Source of the DNA: Desulfotignum sp.
Lineage (GTDB): Bacteria; Desulfobacterota; Desulfobacteria; Desulfobacterales; Desulfobacteraceae
Length of the DNA: 64,000 bases
Assembly: GCA_011390335.1 (NCBI GenBank)
Contig: JAABSO010000019.1
Span: 1-64,000, forward strand
Direction: 5' to 3'
Shown: positions 16,637 to 25,958 of the stretch, piece by piece
Layout: every line of letters begins with the position of its first letter
Numbering within the stretch: the first letter of the stretch is position 1
Notes under the pieces: model-generated
The model's database searches: none
What the model was told of the DNA's origin: nothing
What the model saw: only the letters and a program-made list of their open reading frames with translations
Made by a program: the position numbers and the translations under genes

Positions 16637-18987
16637 GGGTCAAATGCGTGCAGGATGACATCTGCCATTTTATCGGTGAAAGAAAAATCCATCTGGTCCT
16701 GGATATGCCGGGGAACATCCTCCATGTCTTTTTTGTTCCATAAAGGAAGAATAACAGACCGGATGCCGGCCCTGTGGGCAGCAATTATTTTTTCCTTGAC
16801 CCCGCCCACAGGCAGCACCTCTCCCCTGAGGGTGATTTCACCGGTCATGGCCAGGCGGGGCCGCACCTTTTTGCCGGTGATCAGGGAAATCAGGGCTGCC
16901 AGCATGGTTACACCGGCTGAAGGACCGTCTTTGGGGATGGAGCCGGCCGGTACATGGACATGGATGTCATGAGAATCAAAAAAGGTCTCATCCACGCCCA
17001 GCTCCCCGGCATGGGACCGGATAAAACTCAAGGCTGTGGTGGCTGATTCCTTCATGACATCCCCCAGCTGACCGGTGAGGGTCATGCCTTTGCCCCCTTT
17101 CATGGCTACCGCCTCCACAAACAGAATCTCGCCCCCCACAGGGGTCCAGGCCAGGCCCACCACCACGCCGGGGGTGTTGATGCGCAGTGCCAGATCCGGC
17201 ATGTTCTGGTCCGGTCCCAGGTATTCGTGGAGGTCCTCTTTTGCGATGACCAGATGGGTTGCCTCTTCTTCTGCCACCTTGGCAGCCACCCCCCGGCATA
17301 CGGCCCCGATCTGACGTTCCAGATTCCGCAGGCCGGATTCCCTTGTATACCCGGTGATAATTTTTTTCACAGCCCCTGGGGTAAACCGGATCTGGCCGGC
17401 AGTAAGGCCGTTTGCTTCCCGCTGACGGGGAATCAGATACCGGGTGGCAATCTTTTGTTTTTCATCTTCTGTATACCCGTTGAGTTCCAGAACTTCCATG
17501 CGGTCCCGCAAAGGACCCGGGATGGTGTGGAGCACATTGGCTGTGGTGAGAAATATGACATCGGAAAGGTCAAAGGATACATCCAGATAATGATCGGTAA
17601 AGGAATAGTTCTGTTCAGGATCCAATACCTCCAGCAGGGCTGAGGAAGGATCTCCGTGGTAGGCGGAATCCACCTTGTCGATTTCATCCAGCATGAATAC
17701 GGGGTTTTTCCGGCCGGCCCTGCGGATATTCTGGATGATCCGCCCCGGCAATGCCCCCACATAGGTCCTGCGATGGCCCCTTATCTCTGCTTCATCCCGC
17801 ACCCCTCCCAGGGATATGCGCACAAATTCACGGCCCAGGGCCTTTGCAATGGACCTGCCCAGAGAGGTTTTTCCGGTGCCCGGGGGGCCGGCAAAGCACA
17901 GGATAGGCCCTTTGGAGTCTTTTTTGAGCTTGCGCACGGCCAGGTATTCAAGAATCCGTTTTTTGGGCTTTTCCAGGCTGTAGTGGTCCTGGTTCAATAT
18001 GCGGCGGGCTGCCTTGATATCCAGCATGTCTTTGGATGCCTTTTTCCAGGGAAGGCTTGTTATCCAGTCCAGGTAGCTGGATGCCACCACATATTCCGAA
18101 GAAGAGGGATGCATGCGTGACAGGCGCTGCAGTTCGCGCTCCGCCTCTTTGCGCGCCTCCTCCGGCAGATGATTTTTCTTGATAAGTGCCCGGTATTCCC
18201 GGATTTCCACGGGCTCCTCTTCTTTTTCCCCCAGTTCTTCTCTGATGGCCTTCAGCTGCTGGCGCAGATAATATTCCCGCTGCTGCTTGTCCATATCTTC
18301 CTTGACCTGGTTCTGGATTTTGGAGCCCATTTCCAGAATCTCCAGCTGGTCATTCACCAGTCGGGTGACTTTTTTCAACCGTTTTTTGACATCAATCAGT
18401 TCTATTACTTTTTGTTTTTCCCTGACAGGTGCGTTAATGGTGGATGCCACCATATCAGCAAGCACATTGGGATCCTGAAGGGATTTGATCATCTGGGCCA
18501 TTTCACCGGGCAGACCGGGCGACAAATTGACGATTTTTTCGTATTGCTCCGCGATATTTGCCATAAGTGCCCGGTTTTCAATGGTTTTGTCCGCATTTTT
18601 ACAGTTTAGAACTGCAATGTCCGCCTGTAAATACGGCTTTCCCGGGAGAAACTTTGTCACCTTGAACCGGTTCAACCCCTGGATCAGGAGCTGGGCTTTT
18701 TCATCCTCCATTTTGGACATTTTCAAAATCATGGCCACCGTACCGATGCGGTACAGATCATCTGCCGTATGTTTGGAGCCCAGATCAGAACGTCTGGATA
18801 AAAGAAGGCCCAGCATCCGGCTGCCTGCCATGGCTTCATCAATGAGGTCAATGGCCTCTTTCTGGATCAATACCAGGGGCAGCACCATTTTGGGAAACAG
18901 GTTGGTATCCACAATGGGCAAAATGGGAATTGTTCCGGGAATATCATTGGTTGAGATGGTGGCGGAGGGATGTTTGATTTCATCCAT
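16633..18987 (-). CDS. lon: ATP-dependent Lon protease
   Basis: 784 residues from ATG 18987, the usual length. N-terminal LON substrate-binding domain (LPIVDTNLFPKM), AAA+ domain with GPPGTGKTSLG near 369, and the protease domain with catalytic Ser in PKDGPSAGVTM near 690 and Lys in the GGVKEKI region. It degrades misfolded and regulatory proteins in the cytoplasm. AAGGAA sits eight bases before ATG 18987; the in-frame ATG at 19074 lies inside hsp20 and would add 29 residues unlike the family. It begins 25 bases after hsp20, fitting co-expression of stress-protein genes. Confidence 0.97.
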   Translation of the reverse strand: MDEIKHPSATISTNDIPGTIPILPIVDTNLFPKMVLPLVLIQKEAIDLIDEAMAGSRMLGLLLSRRSDLGSKHTADDLYRIGTVAMILKMSKMEDEKAQLLIQGLNRFKVTKFLPGKPYLQADIAVLNCKNADKTIENRALMANIAEQYEKIVNLSPGLPGEMAQMIKSLQDPNVLADMVASTINAPVREKQKVIELIDVKKRLKKVTRLVNDQLEILEMGSKIQNQVKEDMDKQQREYYLRQQLKAIREELGEKEEEPVEIREYRALIKKNHLPEEARKEAERELQRLSRMHPSSSEYVVASSYLDWITSLPWKKASKDMLDIKAARRILNQDHYSLEKPKKRILEYLAVRKLKKDSKGPILCFAGPPGTGKTSLGRSIAKALGREFVRISLGGVRDEAEIRGHRRTYVGALPGRIIQNIRRAGRKNPVFMLDEIDKVDSAYHGDPSSALLEVLDPEQNYSFTDHYLDVSFDLSDVIFLTTANVLHTIPGPLRDRMEVLELNGYTEDEKQKIATRYLIPRQREANGLTAGQIRFTPGAVKKIITGYTRESGLRNLERQIGAVCRGVAAKVAEEEATHLVIAKEDLHEYLGPDQNMPDLALRINTPGVVVGLAWTPVGGEILFVEAVAMKGGKGMTLTGQLGDVMKESATTALSFIRSHAGELGVDETFFDSHDIHVHVPAGSIPKDGPSAGVTMLAALISLITGKKVRPRLAMTGEITLRGEVLPVGGVKEKIIAAHRAGIRSVILPLWNKKDMEDVPRHIQDQMDFSFTDKMADVILHAFDP

Positions 18988-19012
18988 TTGTATTCCTTTT
19001 GTACCCCTTGCG

Positions 19013-19465
19013 CTAGATGAAATCCATGGACAGATTATGTCTTTGTTTGATATTTTCTGTAAATAACTTGCCAAGGGTCAGCTGAAGAAAGCCGTTGTTG
19101 AAAACAGCAGACACTTTTTCCACATCAATCACGCTGGGCAGATACAATACCCTTTCAAACTGACCGAACTGGATCTCGGCCAACCGGTATGTAGCAGTAG
19201 GATCCGGCTGGCTGCATTTTCGTTTTCCCGCAACCTTGACCGCTTTGTTGCTGACTTCAATCACGATATCCTCTTTGTTCACCCCTGCGATTTCAGCCTG
19301 GATAATTATTTTATTTCGCGTTTCAAATATATCCATCTGGGGCTTCCAGACGCGCTTTGAAAAACAGAACATGGGATTTACCGATTGAAACATCTCTTCA
19401 AAGGACTTTTCTTCCGTGTCATATGTTTCAAGATCATTGCCGAACCGGATTTCTATATGTTCCAT
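19013..19465 (-). CDS. Hsp20/alpha-crystallin small heat-shock protein
   Basis: 150 residues. The alpha-crystallin domain spans about 40-130 (PQMDIFETRNKIIIQAEIAG; FNNGFLQLTL near the end), the ATP-independent holdase fold. ATG 19465 has AGGAG seven bases upstream and lies downstream of the promoter at 19513-19541, so the longer frame from 19522 cannot be the start if that promoter is used. It is the first gene of the hsp20-lon-rlpA-recD2 operon. Confidence 0.93.
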   Translation of the reverse strand: MEHIEIRFGNDLETYDTEEKSFEEMFQSVNPMFCFSKRVWKPQMDIFETRNKIIIQAEIAGVNKEDIVIEVSNKAVKVAGKRKCSQPDPTATYRLAEIQFGQFERVLYLPSVIDVEKVSAVFNNGFLQLTLGKLFTENIKQRHNLSMDFI

Positions 19466-19512
19466 AAAAAACTCCTGTCGCTGCTGTTCATATGATCTTC
19501 TGACCATCTCTA

Positions 19513-19541
19513 AGAATACCATCCAGCCTGTAAATTGTAAA
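19513..19541 (-). promoter_or_regulatory. Sigma-70-type promoter of the hsp20-lon operon
   Basis: On the minus strand, TTTACA (19541-19536) and TATTCT (19518-19513) are separated by exactly 17 bases. Transcription would start near 19506, about 40 bases before the hsp20 ATG. No heat-shock sigma-32 consensus was found on this strand. Confidence 0.55.
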
Positions 19542-19598
19542 GCGCATTAGGCAATTATGGCTTGAAATCTTTTTTGATGAATGATAATTTGGAAGACC

Positions 19599-20333
19599 AT
19601 GGACACTGCATCAGATCAGACAGCCCTGGTCACCGGCGCCTCCAAAGGCATCGGCAGGGCCATTGCCATAGACCTGGCAGCACAGGGAATTTTTGTTTTT
19701 GTAAATTACCGCTCCGACAAAGACGCTGCCCAAAAAACCCTTGATGAAATCCATTTTCAAAACAGCCGGGCAGCACTGATCGAATTTGACGTCACCAGCC
19801 AGGATCAATGTGATGCTGCTGTAAAACAGATTCTGCAGAAGTGCGGACGTCTGGATATCCTGGTGAACAATGCGGGGGTCCGGGATGACCATCTGTTTGC
19901 CATGATGAAAAAAACCTCCTGGGAAATGGTGATGGAAACCCATCTTACCGGATTTTATCATCTGACCCGGCCGGTGGTCCGGCAGATGCTCCGGCAGAAA
20001 GGCGGGCGGATAATCAACATCAGCTCCACTGCCGGCCAGACAGGCAATGCCGGCCAGGTCAATTACAGCGCTGCCAAGGCCGGGATCATCGGTGCCACAA
20101 GGGCTTTGGCCAGGGAAATCGGCAGCCGGGGCATCACCGTGAATGCTGTGGCGCCCGGATTTATTGAAACCGGCATGACAGCAGGCCTGAACCGTGACAA
20201 TATCCTGCAGACCATCCCGGCCGGCCGGCTGGGCAAACCAGAAGAGGTTGCTGCCGTGGTTTCCTTTTTGTGCTCATCCAGGGCCGCCTATGTAAACGGC
20301 CAGGTCATCGGGGTAAACGGCGGCATGGCGTAA
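19599..20333 (+). CDS. fabG: 3-oxoacyl-ACP reductase-like short-chain dehydrogenase
   Basis: 244 residues. Cofactor motif TGASKGIG near 13-20, NNAG near 90, catalytic Ser/Tyr/Lys in ISSTAGQTGNAGQVNYSAAK, and the FabG-like ending VNGQVIGVNGGMA. It would reduce 3-oxoacyl-ACP with NADPH in fatty-acid synthesis; a specialised ketoreductase role is possible because no other fab genes are near. ATG 19599 gives the usual short lead-in to the Rossmann motif; ATG 19581 is an alternative. It is divergent from hsp20 and its stop lies three bases from that of the converging hybrid kinase. Confidence 0.92.
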   Translation: MDTASDQTALVTGASKGIGRAIAIDLAAQGIFVFVNYRSDKDAAQKTLDEIHFQNSRAALIEFDVTSQDQCDAAVKQILQKCGRLDILVNNAGVRDDHLFAMMKKTSWEMVMETHLTGFYHLTRPVVRQMLRQKGGRIINISSTAGQTGNAGQVNYSAAKAGIIGATRALAREIGSRGITVNAVAPGFIETGMTAGLNRDNILQTIPAGRLGKPEEVAAVVSFLCSSRAAYVNGQVIGVNGGMA

Positions 20334-20336
20334 CCC

Positions 20337-21890
20337 TCATTCGAAGCTTTTATCCAGAACCCCCCTGATGGCTCTGGAAAACTCATACATGGAAAAAGGT
20401 TTCTGGATAAATCCATGACATCCCTGGCTGAGCAGCGCTTCCATTTCATCATCCACAACCTGTCCCATGGTCACCAGAATCTTTATATTATTGCGGATCT
20501 GCCGGATCAGATCAAAGGTTTTTTTACCCCCCATTTTCGGCATGGCCATATCCAGAATCACAAGGGAAATCTCATCCTGGTACATGCGGAAAATCTCCAC
20601 TGCTTCCAGGCCGTTTCTGGCGGTTATGGGTTTATACCCCAGACGGGACAAAAAATTTTTCCCCACATTGATGATCTCGGTCTGGTCATCCACCAGCAGA
20701 ATGGTTTCCGATCCCCCGGGCAGGGCATCGGTGTCGGAATCTATCTGGGAGGCTGTTTTGGCTTTGGTTGTGGCAGGCAGGCAGACATAAAAAGCGGTGC
20801 CTTCTCCTAAAGCGCTCTGGACCGTAATGAACCCGCCATGGTTTTTTACGATTCCGTAGACAGTGGACAATCCCAGGCCCCGACCGCTCTGGTTCCCGTT
20901 TTTCCGGGTGGAAAAAAAGGGATCAAATATCTTTTTCTGGGTTTCCATGTCCATGCCCACCCCGGTATCCTGGATGCAGATCTCCACATACGGGCCGGGT
21001 TTAACCGCAAAGGGGTATCCATGGTCCTCGGGGATGGTAATATTTTTTGTGGACAGTGACAGTGTTCCCTCCTCCAGCATGGCTTGGGATGCATTGCCGA
21101 TGATATAAAGACACACCTGTTCCAGCTGGGACTGGTCTGCATCCACCATATCCAGATCCCCGGCATAGGATTCATTAAAAGTCAGATCCTTGCGGGTGGG
21201 TTTAAAAAGGTTCATGGCCATTTTCACCACCTGATTGACATCCAGCACCTTGATCTGGTATTTTCCGCCCCTGGCAAAACCCAGCAGCCGTCCTGTCAGC
21301 TCGCCGGCTGTTTCCACCAGTTTTGTGATCTGGTGGATATGGGAAATCACTTTTTCCGTGGCGGTCAGGTCGATGCGCATCAAAGACAAATGCCCCTGGA
21401 TACCCATGAGAATATTGTTGAAATCATGGGAAATGCCCCCTGCCAGCACGCCTATGGCTTCCATTTTCTGGGCCTGCTGGAGCTGAATCTGAAGGGATTT
21501 GATGTCTGAAATATCAGTCACCACCATCACCACACCGGCTGATGGATCATCTTTGTCCAGTCGGGAGGCACGGATCCGGCAGTCAAGGGGCGGGCCTTTT
21601 TTCCGGGACAACCGGGTTTCCGCCATGCCTGCGCCGAACCTGCCCATGCCTTTTGCCAGTAAAGCTGCCACGCGCTTAGATTCTTTTTGGTTGGGAAAAA
21701 CATCCCGGGTCTTTGTGTTGGTCAGTTTTCCCGGCATATACCCGAGCATGGCATAAAAGGTGTCATTGGCCCAGACGATGAGATCGTTTCGCACGATCCC
21801 GATACCGGCAGGACATGCCTCCAAAACCGACTGCATCTGCTGGAAACTTTGATCACATGCATCATTGAAACGGTTGCCTGCCACAAACAT
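20337..21890 (-). CDS. PAS hybrid histidine kinase with C-terminal receiver
   Basis: 517 residues. PAS domain at about 15-125 (GIVRNDLIVWANDTFYAMLG), HisKA with GGISHDFNNIL (acceptor His near 154), HATPase_c with GRGLGLSTVYGIVKNHGG, and a receiver at about 395-515 (acceptor Asp in LVILDMAMPKMGG). No membrane helix is seen, so it is cytoplasmic. Start ATG 21890 is chosen for the AGGAG seven bases upstream; ATG 21923 has no ribosome site. It is divergent from lnt and no partner regulator is adjacent. Confidence 0.92.
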   Translation of the reverse strand: MFVAGNRFNDACDQSFQQMQSVLEACPAGIGIVRNDLIVWANDTFYAMLGYMPGKLTNTKTRDVFPNQKESKRVAALLAKGMGRFGAGMAETRLSRKKGPPLDCRIRASRLDKDDPSAGVVMVVTDISDIKSLQIQLQQAQKMEAIGVLAGGISHDFNNILMGIQGHLSLMRIDLTATEKVISHIHQITKLVETAGELTGRLLGFARGGKYQIKVLDVNQVVKMAMNLFKPTRKDLTFNESYAGDLDMVDADQSQLEQVCLYIIGNASQAMLEEGTLSLSTKNITIPEDHGYPFAVKPGPYVEICIQDTGVGMDMETQKKIFDPFFSTRKNGNQSGRGLGLSTVYGIVKNHGGFITVQSALGEGTAFYVCLPATTKAKTASQIDSDTDALPGGSETILLVDDQTEIINVGKNFLSRLGYKPITARNGLEAVEIFRMYQDEISLVILDMAMPKMGGKKTFDLIRQIRNNIKILVTMGQVVDDEMEALLSQGCHGFIQKPFSMYEFSRAIRGVLDKSFE

Positions 21891-21997
21891 GCCTGTCTCC
21901 TGTTCCAAAAAATTTTGACACATAAAATTGACTGCACATCCATTAGCTGGTAACTATATCAGACTTTTTTTAATAATTTAAGACCCCTGGAAAAAAA

Positions 21998-23581
21998 ATG
22001 CTTTCTTTGTTCCATCTGCGTTTCTGGCTGCCATATTTTCCGGCGCTGTTCAGCGGCCTTCTGCTGACCCTGTGCTTTCCAGAGCCAGGTGTGCATTATC
22101 TGGCGTTTGTGGCCCTGTGCCCTTTGATCATCTCCCTGGAACCCATGACTGTCCGCCAGTCTTTTCTGGCTGGATTTGCCGCTGGCTTTGTCCATTTCAC
22201 CACCCTGATCTACTGGATCGTTCCCACCCTTTCCACCTTTGGCGGCCTTCACATACTGCTGTCTGTCTGTGCTTTGAGCCTGCTTTGCCTGTACCTGTCC
22301 CTGTATCCGGCTTTTTTTGCCTGTGCCCTCAAAAAACTGGCCCCTTCCCCTGCCATAATGCCCTTAGCAGGGGCCGGCATCTGGACCGGGCTTGAATTTG
22401 TGCGCACCCACCTGTTCACAGGGTTTCCCTGGGGGGTCCTGGGGTACAGCCAGTATGCCGACCGTTTTCTGGTCCAGATGGCAGATGTGACAGGGGTGCT
22501 GGGCATTTCCTTTGTACTTGTTCTGTGCAACACCTTGATCAGTACCGTATGGATCCAGATCACAGCCGGCAGCAGCCATACAGGCAGACACCTTTTTTTG
22601 CGCATTTACCTGTGTGTTTCCTACACCTTTTTTATTCTGGCAGCAGCCTATGTTTACGGCATCCTGCGCATCCCCCGGGTAACACAGCAAATGGCAGCAG
22701 CACCCAAACCTGTATTTGCCATTGTACAAGGAAACATCCGCCAGGATCAGAAATGGAGCCAGACCTTCCGCCGGGCCACCATTGAAAAATACGGCAACAT
22801 GTCCCTGGAGGCGGCCCGGTTAAAACCGGATCTGATCATCTGGCCAGAAACCGCGCTGCCTTTTTATTACGGCCATGATCTGGATCTTTCCAACCAGGTG
22901 GACCAATATGTCCGCAAGGCCAAAACCCATTTTCTCATGGGAAGCCCGGCCGTGGATACCTCCGGCGACCCTGTCCGTTATTTTAACCGGGTGTTCATGC
23001 TCAACCAGCTTTCCGTGCCGGTGGGTACCTATGACAAAACACACCTGGTACCGTTTGGTGAATATGTTCCTTTCCAGGATCTGTTGTTTTTTCTGGAAAA
23101 ACTGACAGAACAGGCAGGAAATTTTTCCAGAGGGGAGACAGGGTTTGTCCCACTTGCATTTAAGGACCACAAAACCGGGGTGCTGATCTGCTTTGAGATC
23201 CTGTTTCCATCCATTTCCCGGCAGTTTGTCAAAAACGGCGCAGATATTCTCACCACAATAACCAATGATGCCTGGTTCGGCAGAACATCCGCCCCTGCCC
23301 AGCATTTTTCCATAGCTGTTCTCAGGGCGGTGGAAAACCGCAGAAGCGTTGTCAGGGCCGCCAATACCGGCATATCCGGATTTATAGATCCCACAGGACA
23401 GGTGTTGGGCGCAACACAATTGTTCACCGATGCTGTGGATGTCCGGTCCCTGCCGGCCCTCACTTTTTTTTCCTTTTATACCCGGCACGGAGATCTGCTG
23501 GCATTTGCCTGCCTTATTGCAATGGGCATGGGTTTTGTGGTAAAAGAAAAAGATTATATCAAGAGGAGATTTTTACCATGA
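21998..23581 (+). CDS. lnt: Apolipoprotein N-acyltransferase
   Basis: 527 residues. About six N-terminal membrane helices to about 225, then the nitrilase-fold domain with the catalytic triad visible as Glu in WPETALPFY, Lys in YDKTHLVPFGEYVP and Cys in LICFEILFP, and a final membrane helix. It adds the third acyl chain to lipoproteins at the inner membrane, as expected for a diderm that encodes lipoproteins like those at 10409 and 15839. The stop overlaps the prfB start by four bases (ATGA at 23578). Confidence 0.95.
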   Translation: MLSLFHLRFWLPYFPALFSGLLLTLCFPEPGVHYLAFVALCPLIISLEPMTVRQSFLAGFAAGFVHFTTLIYWIVPTLSTFGGLHILLSVCALSLLCLYLSLYPAFFACALKKLAPSPAIMPLAGAGIWTGLEFVRTHLFTGFPWGVLGYSQYADRFLVQMADVTGVLGISFVLVLCNTLISTVWIQITAGSSHTGRHLFLRIYLCVSYTFFILAAAYVYGILRIPRVTQQMAAAPKPVFAIVQGNIRQDQKWSQTFRRATIEKYGNMSLEAARLKPDLIIWPETALPFYYGHDLDLSNQVDQYVRKAKTHFLMGSPAVDTSGDPVRYFNRVFMLNQLSVPVGTYDKTHLVPFGEYVPFQDLLFFLEKLTEQAGNFSRGETGFVPLAFKDHKTGVLICFEILFPSISRQFVKNGADILTTITNDAWFGRTSAPAQHFSIAVLRAVENRRSVVRAANTGISGFIDPTGQVLGATQLFTDAVDVRSLPALTFFSFYTRHGDLLAFACLIAMGMGFVVKEKDYIKRRFLP

Positions 23582-24667
23582 ATACAGACCCGAAACAGAC
23601 CATATCATCCCTTACTGCCAAAGCCGACCGCCTCAAGGAGTATCTTTGACCTGCCGGTAAAAGAAAGGCGCCTTAAGGAACTGGAACATTTCTCTGCCAG
23701 GCCCGACTTCTGGGATGATCCGGAAAAAGCCACCCAGATGCTCAAAGAACAGACCACCCTGGCCAACCTTCTGGATACCTGCAAAAGCATCTGCGCCGAC
23801 CTTGAAGATGCACAAATGCTTTTGGAAATGGCCCATGAAGAAGGGGACAAGGAAAGCGAAGCAGACGTAGGCCGGCAATTGACAGGCATTGCAAAACGCA
23901 TCAAAAAATTTTCTCTGGACATCACCCTGGACCATGAAGATGATGCCAGGGATGCCCTGGTTTCCATCAATGCCGGGGCCGGCGGGACCGATTCCCAGGA
24001 CTGGGCGGAAATGCTGTTTAGGATGTATACCAGATGGATCGACAAAAAAGGATACAAACTGACCATCATTGACATGCAGCCGGGTGATGAAGCCGGCATC
24101 AAAGGGACCACCTTTAAAGTGGCCGGCCACAACTGCTTCGGCTTCATGAAGGTGGAATCAGGGGTCCACCGCCTGGTGCGCATATCCCCTTTCAATGCCA
24201 ACGGCAAGCGCCACACCTCATTTGCCTCTGTGTTTGTCTATCCGGATATCCAGGATGATATCCATATCGATATTGACGACAAAGACCTGCGCATTGATGT
24301 GTTCCGGGCCTCCGGGGCCGGGGGCCAGCATGTGAACAAGACCAGTTCTGCGGTGCGCATCACCCACATGCCCACCGGCATTGTGGTCCAGTGCCAGCAG
24401 GAACCCTCCCAGCACCGGAACAAGGAAATCGCCATGAAGGTGCTCAAATCACGGCTTTATCAGCTGGAAAAACAAAAGCAGGACGAAAAAATGCAGTCCC
24501 TGCATGACGGCAAGGATGAGATTGCCTGGGGCAGCCAGATCCGGTCCTATGTACTGCATCCCTACCGGATGATCAAGGACCACCGCACAGACCAGGAAAT
24601 CGGAGATGTGGACCGGGTGCTTGACGGGGACCTGGATCCGTTTATCGAAGGGGTGCTGTTGTCCTGA
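23578..24667 (+). CDS. prfB: Peptide chain release factor 2, made by programmed +1 frameshift
   Basis: Codons 1-23 run from ATG 23578 to CTT 23644-23646 and are followed by an in-frame TGA at 23647-23649. Reading resumes at GAC 23648 after skipping one T, giving 362 residues in all, the usual RF2 length. The downstream frame reads DLPVKERRLKELEHFSARPD, normal RF2. The stop-codon-recognition tripeptide SPF lies near 202 and the peptidyl-tRNA hydrolysis motif GGQ near 248. RF2 ends translation at UGA and UAA, and low RF2 favours the frameshift, giving autoregulation. It sits between lnt and the HD-domain gene. Confidence 0.97.
23635..23650 (+). promoter_or_regulatory. prfB programmed frameshift site
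   Basis: AAGGAG (23635-23640), an internal Shine-Dalgarno, is followed by TAT, then CTT TGA C. This matches the classic RF2 site: stimulatory Shine-Dalgarno three bases before the slippery CTT codon and a UGA followed by C. Confidence 0.95.
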
Positions 24668-24669
24668 CC

Positions 24670-25218
24670 ATGGATCCTTTGCAGGTCATTGATAAATTTT
24701 ATCCGCCAGGCTCTAAAACCCATACCATTCTGGTGAACCACAGCCTTCAGGTGTCAAAAAAAAGCCTGGAAATTGCCCGGAACCTGGCAGATCTTAACCT
24801 AAATCTCGAGTTCATTGAACAGGCAGCCATGCTCCATGATATCGGTATCTTCATGACCGCATCTCCTGCTATCGGCTGCACAGGAGATGCCCCCTACATC
24901 TGCCACGGGTATCTTGGCAGACAACTTCTGGACAAAGAAGGGCTGGCTCCGGCCTATGGCCTGGTGGCTGAGCGCCACACCGGGGCCGGGATCTGTCTGG
25001 ATACCATCCTGCGCCACAACCTGCCCCTGCCCCGGCGGGACATGGTGCCGATAACCCTGGCAGAAAAAATCATCTGCTGTGCAGATAAATTTTTTTCCAA
25101 GACCCCGCAGCACCGGAACAGAAAAATGACGGTGTCCGGCATCATGGCAGAACTCACCGCCATTGATCCGGCACATGCCCGCCGGTTTGCCCGATGGGCC
25201 GCAGCTTTCAAGTTGTGA
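24670..25218 (+). CDS. HD-domain (HDIG) phosphohydrolase-like protein
   Basis: 182 residues. H24 and the pair in AAMLHDIGIF (H56, D57) belong to an HD metal site, with further His in ERHTGAG. Proteins of this size act on nucleotides or other phosphoesters; the substrate cannot be told. It begins two bases after the prfB stop and so likely shares the lnt-prfB transcript. It converges with the ABC transporter ATPase gene eight bases away. Confidence 0.88.
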   Translation: MDPLQVIDKFYPPGSKTHTILVNHSLQVSKKSLEIARNLADLNLNLEFIEQAAMLHDIGIFMTASPAIGCTGDAPYICHGYLGRQLLDKEGLAPAYGLVAERHTGAGICLDTILRHNLPLPRRDMVPITLAEKIICCADKFFSKTPQHRNRKMTVSGIMAELTAIDPAHARRFARWAAAFKL

Positions 25219-25226
25219 TCAGACAG

Positions 25227-25958
25227 CTACAATATCTGTTTTAAAAAAAGTTTGGTCCTGTCATGGGTGGGGTTTTTATAAAATTTTTCCGGGGTGCCTT
25301 CTTCTACAATCATGCCCTCGTCCATGAAAATAACCCGGTCCGCCACCTCCCTGGCAAATCCCATTTCATGGGTGACGCACACCATGGTCATCCCCTCTTT
25401 GGCCAGGGTTTTCATCACTTCCAGGACCTCTCCTATCATCTCCGGATCCAAAGCTGAAGTGGGTTCATCAAACAGCATGATCTTGGGATCCATTGCCAGG
25501 GCCCTGGCAATGGCCACCCGCTGCTGCTGGCCCCCGGACAGATTGGATGGCCAGGCCTTGGCTTTGGCGGAAATACCCACCTTTTCCAACAGCATCCTGG
25601 TTTTTTCCTCCCGCTCCTTTTTGGGCCTTTTTCTCACCAGTTTCTGGGCCAGGCCCACATTGCCCTGCACTGTCAGGTGAGGATACAGATTAAAGGACTG
25701 GAACACCATGCCCATTTCCGCCCGGACTGTGTTGATATTGGTTTTGGGATCAAAAATATCCACCCCGTCCACCAGGATCTGCCCGCGCTCTGCGGTTTCC
25801 AGGCGGTTCAGACACCGCAGAAACGTGCTTTTCCCTGAACCGGACGGTCCGATGACCACCACCACTTCACCGGCCTCGATTTTATTGGAGACATCCACCA
25901 GGGCCTTGACCTCATGGGGAACATAAAATGTCTTGTAAATACTTATAACATCTATCAT
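25227..25958 (-). CDS. Polar amino-acid ABC transporter, ATP-binding protein
   Basis: 243 residues, GlnQ/HisP length. Walker [11 protein letters not shown]-loop region [10 protein letters not shown], signature [15 protein letters not shown], Walker [15 protein letters not shown] and the His switch in VTHEMGF are all present. It powers amino-acid uptake with the permease and binding protein upstream. ATG 25958 overlaps the permease stop (TCAT at 25955-25958, minus strand) and an AAGGAGG lies about 11 bases upstream; the longer frame from 26045 lies inside the permease gene. Confidence 0.95.
   Translation of the reverse strand: MIDVISIYKTFYVPHEVKALVDVSNKIEAGEVVVVIGPSGSGKSTFLRCLNRLETAERGQILVDGVDIFDPKTNINTVRAEMGMVFQSFNLYPHLTVQGNVGLAQKLVRKRPKKEREEKTRMLLEKVGISAKAKAWPSNLSGGQQQRVAIARALAMDPKIMLFDEPTSALDPEMIGEVLEVMKTLAKEGMTMVCVTHEMGFAREVADRVIFMDEGMIVEEGTPEKFYKNPTHDRTKLFLKQIL

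Noticed and set aside
18988..19074. Longer N terminus for Lon from ATG 19074
   Set aside because: It lies inside hsp20, adds 29 residues unlike the family, and ATG 18987 has the ribosome site.
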